A stretch of 64,000 nt of DNA from NCBI RefSeq assembly GCF_901709675.1, contig NC_051100.1, positions 8,962,786-9,026,785 of the forward strand, read 5' to 3'. Under the pieces are notes generated by a model, which was not told the DNA's origin, searched no databases, and was given only the letters and a program-made list of their open reading frames with translations. Positions 39,201-51,000 of the stretch are shown piece after piece (the stretch's first letter is position 1; each line of letters begins with the position of its first letter). The DNA comes from Syngnathus acus. Lineage: Eukaryota > Chordata > Actinopteri > Syngnathiformes > Syngnathidae. Made by a program: the position numbers and the translations under genes.

Positions 39201-40951
39201 TCATGCGCACACACGCTAGAAGGTGCAGTCGATGCAGCACTGGAGCAAGTTCCTCTCAAACCGAGACTGCAAGAGTTTAATTGAGGCTGAATTAAAAAGA
39301 AACAAAAAAATAAAATTGATCTTTATGTGATTTAATCTTTCAGTGCATACTGCTGCAGTGCGTGTGCGCGTGTGGATGGATGGATATGTATGTAGCCATG
39401 GATATGTATACTTATGCCATGTGTATAGGAGTATAGATATTTTTGCCTGTGAATAGATAAGTATGCATACATGCATGTATATTATATGTTATTTTATATA
39501 TTATATGTACATATAATTACTTTTCAATAAAGGGGTGAGAGCTAATAAGCTATGTTTCTTTTCACTTCTTTTCAAATGGCTTTTTTTCTCTCTCTTTGTG
39601 TTTATTCTGCTCCTTCAATTTCATCTGCAAATGGTTTTATGCAATACTTTTTTGTCTGAAAACAAACAGGAGGCTTTGTATTATTTGTAATATTTGACTT
39701 TACGCAATAAAAACAAAACAAACTATCTGTACTATTGAATGGACTGAATGTTTCCTTCCCATTAATGTAGTCACGCTAAGGTCACACCTTGCTGTTACTT
39801 ACTAGCCGCCATCTCTAATCGTATTCCCATACCACTTTTTTATTTTTATCTTGACTGACTTAAAAAAGGCACCACACCCCTTTTTATTGTGTTAGTGGGT
39901 GGGTCGATGCTATTTTACCCTTCATTTGATGGGCTCAACAGTGTTCTGACTCATTTGTGCTGTGGAGCAGTTAACAGTAAACTGGATAAACCGGTCAGAC
40001 GGGGGTGGATCGTGTCAACTTCATTCACTCACCACAAGAACAAAACAAGCATGGGAGAGGCTGTGAAACTTAATGCCGGTTTTATGCGACACCCTGGCCG
40101 ATCTCAAGTAATCCCTAAGCGTTGACAATGACCTCAGTACCTTTGAAAAAATAATGACAAGTGATGTTTGTCCACAGGTTTTTACATCAACAGTGCTATA
40201 CTGCAGGTTGCTCGATTGCAATGCTGATGTTCACTATGCAATCGACTTTGACAGCATTGTTGGCTGTCTCATTCAAGTGGAAATGCTATTCAGTAAGCAT
40301 GCAAATACACATTCATCTTAGTCGTTCTCAAAATTCCATGATATGGCAAGGTCATCATCCAAGCATTCTTAGTCTGTTTTTTTCCTCAATCAGAAATGTT
40401 TAAAACTCCAGAAAAATTTAGGTGGATATACATCAGGTAGTACGGCTGCATCTGCGAGTTGGTTGTCACTATGTGTATATTGCACAAATTAATTTCTCTT
40501 GAATTGTTTTGTCTTGTTTTTCTGCAATGGCCGTGCCTGGTAATCTACTAGCGGGGGAACTGGACCACACAAGCAAGGAACGTGTGTTGTTTTTTAGGGA
40601 AAAAGAATGATAATTCGAAAATGATTTAGTGTCAATGTATTTGTGAGATGGGAAAAACTGAAGATTTAAATAAACATTTTGGACTACTGACCCCCATATC
40701 ACAAAGCTATGCAAATGTATTTTAAATGTATAAATCAGGGGGCAGTAATAAACCACCACTTAATAGTACTGATGACTCAGGAACCTTCCTGCTTATGTAT
40801 TTTATTTTGACGTTCTTACAAATGCCACGTAGTTAAACAGCCTGAGAAACAAGGCGTGGTCACACCTGAGTCAACATTGTTGTGTAGCAACACATCACAG
40901 ACATTAAGCGAAGAGTACCAAACAGCACGGGTCACTGAGAAGACACTGAAA
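39201..40951. other. Intergenic between FAM135A and calpain, divergent promoters
   Basis: FAM135A (minus) and the calpain gene (plus) are head to head here. I see AT-rich sequence and simple repeats (TATG-type around 39370-39510) but no further gene. The calpain 5' UTR lies immediately left of 40952. Open frames in this stretch are short and unrelated to known families. Confidence 0.5.
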
Positions 40952-42541
40952 ATGACTGGCATTGTGCAAAAGCTTCAGCACAACCGAGACAAATTGCAAG
41001 GCATCGGAACTCACGATAAGGCAGTGCCATACCTCAACCAGGACTATGAGGCTTTGAAGCGAAGCTGCCTGGAAAGAGGACGCCTATTTGAGGATGAAAG
41101 CTTTGAGCCACTTCCAGCATCCTTGGGCTTCAATGAACTTGGACCCGGATCCTATAAAGTTCGAGGCATCAAGTGGTTGAGACCCACGGTGGGTACAGCA
41201 GTGATGACGCAAATACTCATTTTTCTGAATTTCTAGGGCTTTACAGTTTGTATTTTAAAGGGAGGTACTATTGCATTTACAGGACTGTCTCAGAAAATTT
41301 GAATATTGTGATAAAGTTCTTTATTTTCTGTAATGCTATTAAAAAACCAAAAATTAAATTAATAAAAGGCTTGCAATATTTCAGCTGATTTGTAATGAAT
41401 CCAGAATGTATGACATTTTTGTTTTTTTTAATTGCATTACAGAAAATAAAAAACTTTATCACAATATTCTAATTTTCTGAGACAGTCCTGTATATATAAT
41501 TAAAGTTTTGATTTCTTGTCGTTTGTATCCTGTTTTGCGTGTTATATATCTTGGGGCGTTTCCACTTTTGTTTGTTAAACTGTCCCCTATGCATTCTCAT
41601 TGCGTCCTCTGCAATTTGCATCTTGCCCAGGTGTTCCTCTGTCTTCCCTGTTTGCTTTGTTCCTTAGTTTCTTCCAGTCCTTGTTGTATCGTTGTGTTTG
41701 TTTGTTACTATGGATCTTTATTTATTTAAAGTGTCTTTTTATTTTGTTTCTGGCAGTAAATACTCTACCTTGCCTACCTGCTCTATTGCATCTTAAACCA
41801 TGCTAACTCATTATGACATAATATGCTACCTAAATAAAACTATGCACTTCACAATGATACTGACAAAATCTGAAATCATGTGGCAGCGGTACGTGTGCCC
41901 AGATAACGTACATTTTCCTCTGTGTCTGAACTAAAAAAAAAAAAAAAGCACTGTTACATGTTTTCCTCATTAATGACGTTTTTTTTTCTTAGGAAATTGT
42001 TTCTAATCCCAAATTTATTCTGAGCGATGCCACCAGGACTGACATTTGTCAGGGAGCACTTGGTGAGACATGCATACACAACACCTAAAATTCTTTTAAA
42101 AATACTTTGCATACTTGTAAATTATGGCTTTTACTCCTCTGGTCTGTATAATGCTTTAAGATAGTAAACATGCAGTCTTTGTACAAAATGTGTTGAACTG
42201 GCTTGTCAAGGATCTCTCTGTCTACGCCCTGTCTGGACCAAACATAGGTAGGGCTCAGTGGTGAGCGCTTTAGGTAACAGACAAGACAAGACAAGACAGT
42301 TAGTGTGGTTTAACTATGACATAGTACATATATGAAGCATAATTTCCAACGGCTCTTGCTCGCTGGTAAAACAATCAAATTTGTGGTCAGGTGACTGCTG
42401 GCTCCTGGCGGCTATTGCGTCCTTGACACTCAACAAGCAGATTTTGTCCCGTGTTGTTCCGCATGACCAAAGTTTTGATGAGGACTATGCTGGAATCTTC
42501 CATTTTGAGGTATATTTATATATATAGATATATATACATTG

Positions 42542-42587
<46 letters not shown>

Positions 42588-45500
42588 CACACAATTTAAA
42601 TAATGTGAAGCAAAGAGGAACAGTCCCGAGATGGTGTTAAGAGTGGGCGAGCCTGTTTGTCCACCTTAAGTGAGCTGAGCTAGACTGAATTTGCACGTTA
42701 GATAATTAGCTTCAGCACTTCCTCTTGCATTTTTAGTTCTGGCAGTTTGGTGACTGGGTGGACGTGGTGGTTGATGACCGCTTACCCACCAGAGATGGAG
42801 AACTGCTGTTTCTCCACTCTGAGGATGGATCTGAGTTTTGGAGTGCCCTGCTGGAGAAGGCCTACGCCAAGTATGACTGAAGCATCTGATCTGTGTCTGG
42901 GTTGCTTCTGAATTCTTCTACACCTTCTTCCGTTTGCTGCTACAGGTTAAATGGATGCTACGAGGCTCTCTCAGGAGGAAGCACCACCGAAGGGTTCGAG
43001 GACTTCACTGGAGGCATCGCTGAGAGGCATGACCTATCCAACCCCGATCCTCACCTCTTTAATATCTTAAGGAAGGCCCTGGAAAGAGGCTCCCTTCTGG
43101 GATGCTCCATTGATGTCAGTTTGAACTTCTTGCTGCACTCATAATTACATTGGTCACGATCTGTCGCCATAGTTACTGACACTTCTGTTCATCCCAGATC
43201 ACCAATGCAGCCGACTCTGAAGCTATTACGCATCGCAAGCTGGTGAAGGGCCACGCCTACTCTGTGACAGCAGCTGAGCGGGTAAAGTCAGCCTCACAGC
43301 ATTGCTTATACTCATGACAACAGAGACAACTAAAAGTTGATCAAATAGCAAACACACTAGATAAGTGGTTTCATTTCTGTATTAAATGTTAGGTGGAGTA
43401 CAGAGGAGGCATGGAGGAGCTGATCAGAATCAGGAATCCATGGGGTCAGGTGGAGTGGAATGGAGCCTGGAGTGACAAGTGAGTAGTAAACAGTGCTAAA
43501 TCAATGCACGGTAATTTATAAATAGCAGATAGCAACGTAAGATGGCCACCAGTGGCTTCACCTCTCACGATGGTAGTGTTCACTCATATACATGCCCCCC
43601 CCCTGCAAAATTTGAATAAAATCTATTTTTGTAGTTCTTCTGAGTGGAGATCTGTAAGCGATGATGACCGCCAGAGGCTGACTAACCGCCAGGAAGATGG
43701 GGAGTTCTGGTAATTGATCACTCTGACAGTCGCACACATGCACACATATACACACACACACATGAAAATGGTAAAGAGGCAAGACCTTATAGCTGATTAC
43801 GGTCATGAGCCAAGTAAATCCAAGTAAAAAAAGAAGTGTAGATTTGAATGTTTATACTGTTTCTTTCACTAGAATAAATTATTTTTGTGCTCATCCTCTC
43901 ACTGCTCTCCAATAGGATGTCATTTTCTGACTTCCTGAGAGAATATTCTCGTATAGAGATCTGCAACCTCACACCCGATGCCCTAACATCAGAGTACAGG
44001 AAGTGGGCGGAGATAGAGTTTGAAGAAACCTGGAGAGCTGGAGCTTCTGCTGGTGGCTGCAGAAACTATCCTGGTACTTGACGTAACTTATTTTTCCTGA
44101 TTTGTTTTTTTGTTGATGATTCATAAAGTAAGAATTTATTTATTTTTTAATTGAATTGAATTGAATTTGTTGCTGCCAAAACGCTGTTGTTCTTCATTTG
44201 CTTAGAAACCTTCTGGACAAATCCTCAGTTTGTCATAAAACTTGACAAAGTGGATGATGACCCCTATGATGGAGAAGACGGCTGCACATTCATCGTAGGA
44301 TTGATGCAGAAGAACAAACGTCGCAAGAGAAAAATGGGGGAGGATATGGAGACCATTGGCTTCCTCATGTATGAGGTGAACGACACTGGAAGTCAAAATA
44401 AAATACTGACGCTACATATCACCGACCCTCTTTTCTTATTGTGGATTTGTTTTTGTCTTTTTTTTCCCCAGCTGCCTGAGGAGGTGGGAGTGGAAAAAGC
44501 AGACATTTGTTTCTCTGGAACACGCTATGATTAAAATACTGCATTGATGTTACATTATTTTCCCACCACAATGTTTCGACATTCTCATGTGACTTTTGTA
44601 TGTGTCATTTTCCAGTATTATGGCGCCACGCAAGTGCACCTGAAGAAAAATTTCTTCTTGCGTAACCGCTCAGCAGCACGCTCTGAGACCTTCATCAATC
44701 TCCGAGAAGTGTCCAGCCGTCACCATCTGCCCCCTGGGGAGTACCTCATCATTCCCTCCACATTTGAGCCCAACAAGAATGGAGACTTTTATATACGGGT
44801 ATTCTCCGAGAAACCAGCGGATTTTCAGTATGTATTACCGGGTGTAATATTGAGCCGTGTGATTTAATTAAGATGTAAAGCAATTATCTTTGTCTGTTGT
44901 CAGTGAGATTGACGATCCCGTTGATTGCCATGTTAAACAGGTAAAATCATTTTGCTTGGTCAAAATGCAGCAGGGTGGAGTGGCAAATCATCCAGATTTT
45001 TTTTCTCTTCAATTTTTACTCTTTAGATTGACATCGATGAAGGCGATATTGATGACAGGTTCAAGAGACTGTTTGGACAGCTGGCCGGACATGTGAGTCA
45101 TCAATACTTGAATGTTTTCTCTTCAAGTACTTGATTGAAAGACTTTTTTTTTTAATTCAAGTATAAATGTGTCATCATTTTAATTTGACTTTTAGGATGT
45201 GGAGATTTCTGCATTTGAGCTGCAGAGAATCCTCAACAAAGTGGTTAAAAACCGTAAGAGAAAATTTCTCAAGCTAATTCAATATGAGCAGTTACCTCCA
45301 TCTGATCCACAAATAACTTGATCCTTGTTCCTTTTTCAGGAGGGGACATCAAAACTGATGGGTTCAGCTTGACCACGTGTCGCAACATGGTCAACCTGCT
45401 TGACGTATCCTTTGAGCCTTGATTCCAACACACTGCAAGAAGGCAGTTCAAATAAATATATCTGGATGTGGCTTGATTCGATCTCTTAGAAGTCAGTTAC

Positions 45501-46646
45501 AGAAAAATATGACATCATAAGATAAACACGGTATAAACCACCCTCCAAAAAAAAAAAAAAAAAGATTGTTGATGTGTGTACAATTAGTTAACTTAACACC
45601 CAATTAGTTGTGAATTTGTCTGCATTAAATGAACTTTGCATTAACTTTAACAATCCCTTCAAAGAAAGATGGAAGCGGCAAACTAGGACTGGTGGAATTT
45701 AAGATTTTGTGGACCAAGATTGAAAAGTTTTTGGTAAACAACCCTTAAACCCGGTTTTCACTGGCTGCAGCATTATAAACGGCTATCATTAAAATTGCAC
45801 TTTATTGAAAGACTAATGCTCAGTTTGGGCTGGTGTATAACTAACTACACTGCATCATCATTAGAAGCAATTAGAAATTCTGTGTGATGATTTTGTGTCC
45901 ATTTCGACACAACTAACCACACACACTACTTGCAGTGTCAGTTAAAACAGAAAATTTGATTTCTTTGATCACGGCTTTAAATCTGTTTTGCCGACTAATG
46001 CTGTGGCTGGTGACTATTTTACGTATTTAGTTTGATTGGTGGTTGCAGATAATGAGCAGTTTGGTTCTCCCATTAGGACATTTACAGAGAAAAAGATGCA
46101 GACAATAGTGGCTGCATGAGCTCTTCTGAGATGCGGTTAGCAGTAGAAGACGCTGGTGAGTCCATTTCAAATAATGTCAGATGATGTTTTGATTAGAACT
46201 TGACATCGACTCACTTTAGGGACATGTGTAATCTGTGGGTGAAATTTTTTCGTTATTTGAAATTTGGTTTGCAGGTTTCTCACTCAACAACCAGTTGCAT
46301 CAGATCGTCGTTGCTCGCTACAGGGAACCAGACTACTCCGTAGACTTTGACAACTTTGTGTGCTGCCTTATCCGCTTGGAGTCACTTTTCCGTGAGTTTG
46401 TCTACCTAACATTGACATGAAGGTGTTTCAAAAGTTTTAATTTGTACCGTATGAACAAATTTCAAAAAATAATTGCAACCTTTCTTCCCAACAGATGCAT
46501 TCCAGTCCATAGACAATGGTTCTGGTGTTATAGAGTTGACTTACTTGCAGGTATGAGGTGGAGCGAAAATATGAAGTTATACTTGACAATAACATTTCTT
46601 TGCTGTTTGTTTTTCTTCCCAGTGGCTGGAATTGTCCATGTTATAG
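40952..46646 (+). CDS. capn2: Classical calpain, CAPN2-like catalytic subunit
   Basis: Calcium-activated cysteine protease. Twenty-one coding exons: 40952-41188, 41993-42062, 42391-42509, 42737-42870, 42946-43114, 43198-43281, 43393-43478, 43635-43709, 43916-44073, 44206-44375, 44472-44483, 44616-44827, 44904-44940, 45027-45092, 45196-45253, 45340-45404, 45665-45733, 46077-46155, 46275-46391, 46495-46550, 46623-46646; 2097 nt, 698 residues (human CAPN2 700). The catalytic set is Cys105 ([10 protein letters not shown]), His262 (GHAYSV) and Asn286 (RNPWG), at the same numbers as in CAPN2. The CBSW (C2-like) domain has [16 protein letters not shown], and the C-terminal PEF domain has EF-hand loops such as [13 protein letters not shown] and [13 protein letters not shown]. 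The N-terminus ([17 protein letters not shown]) and domain III favour CAPN2 over CAPN1 or CAPN9; CAPN8 or a fish capn2 duplicate remains possible. Confidence 0.93.
41280..41490. mobile_element. Palindromic MITE with TA target duplication in calpain intron 1
   Basis: The 211-bp element starts 'caggactgtctcagaaaatt' and ends with the inverted complement 'aattttctgagacagtcctg', flanked on both sides by TA. The inverted repeats extend far inward ('gaatattgtgataaagtt' and 'aactttatcacaatattc'), so the whole element could fold into a hairpin. TA duplication and long inverted ends fit a Tc1/mariner-type non-autonomous element. It has no coding capacity and sits between calpain exons 1 and 2. Confidence 0.85.
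42542..42593. repeat. CA dinucleotide microsatellite in calpain intron 3
   Basis: About 25 CA units with a single interruption (caaac) in the middle. It lies just after the exon ending at 42509. Typical fish microsatellite, likely length-polymorphic. Confidence 0.95.
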
Positions 46647-48049
46647 AGGAGCTGCTTATACTCTTTAAAAGAAGAAGAAAAGAACAATCATCACTTAAAT
46701 GGGGAGTTTGCAGTTTAAAAAAACACATGCAAAATTTAGATGTAGCCTTACTTTACTATTAAAGCCTCACAAGAGTACATGTTCGCAGTTATTGTGAATT
46801 GTGACCGACAGAGGTTAGGTTTAGCCTTCAGGGATTTTCCCATCATTGATGTGCAAATGGAGTCCATTTGTCGAATATTATCATTTCACTGCTTCTTGAT
46901 TTCATTGTTCATGGTTGTCACAACATGGAGCCAAATGATTGACTTGTTGTTGGTCAAACTTCCTGTGTGTCATTGGTTGTTCTTTGTCAGGTGCGGTGGT
47001 TTCTGAAATAAGCTACAAAATGGGGAGGAATGTTTTATTTTTCAGATCATGTTACTAAATAATTAATTACTCCCAGCTTTATACTGACCGTTAACAAATA
47101 TGACAAATTAAAGTATGAACAAGATTTCTTTTAATGCAAACTCCTCCCTTAAATGAATATTTGCTCTGTTTTGAATGCATTTTTCTTTGGATATGGTGTG
47201 CTACTTAATCTGTCAGTTAAGGGAATGATTGTTCTACAAAACAATCCATCATAAATTCTGTTTATTCAATAAAGATTTTTTGGGAGCTTCACGTTTAAGA
47301 CTCAGTTAACCATTGCAATGACAACTCAACAAACTTTGTTTTTTCTCTACATGGGGATAAATGGGGCTTGATTCATACATAGAGTAAATAGTTTCTAAAT
47401 ACTTTAATATGCATTGATACCCACTTCCTGCATTTCACAGTTTTGTCAATAAAATTCATACATTATTTGTTGAATAATAAGTAATTTTTGTGTGTGCAAA
47501 TATTGTTCACACCTTAGTTGATTTGAAAATATTTACAATAGTCGTGTTGTTGCAGCAGTCAGAACAATAATCCAAATTATTATAGTTACACTGTAGTTTA
47601 TTCATTCATACAAATTCAACACAAGTTGGTGGCCTGCTTTGGAGCGAATCAGGCACAAAGCACTTGTACTGTCATTGAAGTGTTACCATCAGTCAAGCAC
47701 ATTAGAAAAAAAACATACAAAGTAATTGCACAGGTTAATGTACGTTTAACGTACACCCGGTTTCCCTTTTAACACTGAACCATGGGGAAATATTTGGATT
47801 AAAAGGCAGAGGGATACACATCTGACATAGTCAGAATTGTTGATGGAATGCGAGTTTTAAGTCAAGATTGCAGCATGTTTTCCTCCTATCCTTTAAAATG
47901 CTTATAATCAAACATTTGATTACTGGCATCTCATAAAAAAAATAAAAAAAGAAACCCCACTACAGTACAAAAAAGAAATAATTTTGGAATGCATAACTAC
48001 GGTAATCATAAGGCATATTTGGCTTGATGTCCACACAGTGAGCTTCATC
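46647..48049. other. Convergent 3' UTRs of calpain and RRBP1
   Basis: No coding sequence seen. A plus-strand AATAAA at 47268-47273, about 620 nt after the calpain stop, is the likely calpain poly(A) signal. A TTTATT at 47597-47602 gives AATAAA on the minus strand, about 450 nt after the RRBP1 stop. The two transcripts probably end within about 330 bp of each other. Confidence 0.65.
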
Positions 48050-51000
48050 TCAGACGGATGTTCCCTCCTTTAATTCCACATACTCTCCCTTGACAAGAGA
48101 ACGCAAAAGTGAGTCAAACCAAGAAGAGTGTCATTGCATGTACTGTAAAAATGTGTGAAGCTTTGCGTTGGCTCACCTTGGTATCTAGGTGCTCCTGTAG
48201 TGTAACAACCGTCTCTCGTTCTTTACTCAGCTGCTCCTGTGTTGCTTTGAGAAGGTGCTGGAGCTTGGTGGCTGCCTGCCCCAGGTCTTTGGACAACTTC
48301 TTCTCCTTCTCCAGACGTTCCTGAAGCAACACCAAAGGAAAACTTACTGCAAAAGTAAAATTTCAAATGCCCCAAAGGTCAAACTCTTAGCTGGGGGGGT
48401 GACCATACCTTGAGCTGAGCAACATCTTCCGAGTCACCTTGCTGTGACTCTGCTGAATCTCTCAGAAGATCCAGTTGAGCTTGAAGCTCTGTGATGGTTT
48501 CCTGGGCCTACAAGGAGTGCCAAAACACAGAGGTCATCAAAATGAACTGTCTGCAATAAGTAACAGTCATTTTTTATCTTATTTAATAATAATAATAATA
48601 AAAAAATTATTCCCCAAAACTGTCTTTTCGCCCCCTGAAATAGCAGGAGCTCTGCAGCATTTTATTGTGAGACATAAACTGACACTGGTTTCTACCTGCT
48701 GAAACTCTTCAGACAACTTCTGTCTCGCAGCCGTCTCCCCTTGCAGCTTCTCACTTGTCTGATTGAACTCGGACAATACCTGGTGACACACAAACACTGT
48801 TAATATAGGTGTGTGCGTTTCAGCAACCACTCTTGTGTCAAACTAGCACCACACATCCGCATACAGAAGCTACTCCACCTGCAAGTTGTCTTTCGGCAAA
48901 AGGCTGTAGTCAACAATGCTACCCAGTCATTTTCACATACAAGTGCAGAGGAAGCTTGCATGCCATATAAGAGGCGAGTGGTTAGTTGTGAGAGCACATT
49001 AAAATACACTAACACATGTTAGCATAAACACTAGTAATGTCAGAGCAGGACTGGACAGACCGCAAACAATACTTGTTTTATTGTGATCCGGGTGTGTATC
49101 CGCTTTGTGTGTGCGTGTAGTTCATTTTTTTTTTTTTTTTAAATATATTGTATAGTTTTTTTTTATTATTATTAGCATGGATCAAAAGTATTGTTGGCAG
49201 GAGTTATTGTCCTGTATGCTCTGGCAAGAAGTGCCTGGTGCCCCAAGGGTGCCTTGTGCCGGATGCACCCTGACCTGACTCGGATGAGCCACTGTGGGGC
49301 CGTTCTGTTCGGGCTGGCCGCTCAACGCGACTTGGCTCAGCTGCTCTTTGACCTGAAATGGGAAGTTGTGGCTAATCACACACAAAAAAACTAAGTTCAC
49401 ACAGAATAACAACTGTGACACCGCTTCTCTATCACATCAGTGACACTTCCGCAATTGCTTGTTTACAGGAGGCATTTTAAATCTTCACACTGGGCTTGAG
49501 AGTTTCTTTAAATTTGATCTGATACCAGCACCCTGGTAGATTCCTGTGCAGGTGCTTTACAGTGAGAAATTCTTTGGTCTGGTGTTACGTCACAAAATCG
49601 TTGCAGGAAAGGCGCTAAAAATAGTGTAGAAGCTAAATGAAGCAGGGACAAATGTGTGGTGTAAAATGTATTATATTTTGCTTTTATCCGAACCAAGGAA
49701 GTAAATTATTTCAAATGTGAACACGTCATGAATGAACAAATAGGATTCCAGCAGTGAAAGTGGGGTTGACCCCCATCAAACCTTAGCAAGTTCCTCCTTG
49801 TGTGCCTGGACCTCCTTGTGGGCCAAGTCCAGCTGCTTCTGACTGCCAGACAGCTGCAATCTTAGCTGAACACAGAATACATCGCGTGGATAAAATGTAT
49901 AAAGAAGCTTTTTTTTTTTTTTTTTTTTTTGCAACTACCTGTTCCATCTCCTCAGCGATGCAATGATTATCTGACTGCTTCTCCAGCTGTGCTTCCAGAA
50001 GCATCATCTGCTCTTTCAGCTGCAAAACATAAAACAGTTTCAACATTATTTTGATTCTCAAAATGGAGGTCTGTGGTGGAAGGGAGGGGGGACTAACAAA
50101 CCTGCTTTATACTTTGCTTGTCTGACTCCAATTTGTGTACTTCTTCTAAAGCCTGGTGACAAAAGAAATACTGTATGTCAGAGAAAAAGCACGGAGGGAT
50201 TTAAGTGTCGCAGCTGCCTGAACGAAGATTTAAGCCAGGTAAATATTACTTACCGCTTTCAATTGCTCCTCGGAGCTCGACAATTTAGACCTCCACACCG
50301 ACTCCTCCTCCTCCACACTCTTCTGCAGATGTTTCAGCATTCCTTCCTGCAGAAACAAAATGAGACAACAGTAAACCCGAACCCACCATTTAAAGACACA
50401 CTCAGCCGACATGCTCATTCCACTTTTCAGGCATTTTCAAGTGTTTGTGTACTTCTATAGAAAACAATCATTCGTTTACCGTTTCAGCTAAAACTGTCCT
50501 GTACTGTTCACACTCTGCCTGCAGGGTCGTGTTGTTCTCCTCAGCCTCCTTCAGCTTTTCAAACAACTCCTAAAAGAAATTCACTTGTGACGTATGGAAT
50601 CATGTTTAATCAGTATGTGAAACTGAAAAAAAAAATATATTGTTGCTTACAGGTGATTCCTGACTTGACTTGGATTGTTGGTTGTGCTGTTTAAGAACGT
50701 CCTGAGCTTTGATCGTAAAACCCTGCAACCAATTTGGCTGAAGTGCACAGAAAAAGCAGGCATCAGATGGCTTTTAAAGGAACGTTACAATCAGAATTAA
50801 AAACATATTAGGGACAGTTTCCAAACCTGTTGTGTTTCTAAAGATACAAGTGGGAAGAGTTTTTGGAGAGATTCTTTGGTTTCACTTTCAAAAGCTTTTA
50901 GCTGGATCATTGCAGCCTGAAAATGGACAAGACCATTTGAGTGATAGTGATAGGAATACGTGTTCTCAAAATTCGAAACATATTCACTTCATTTTGCGTT

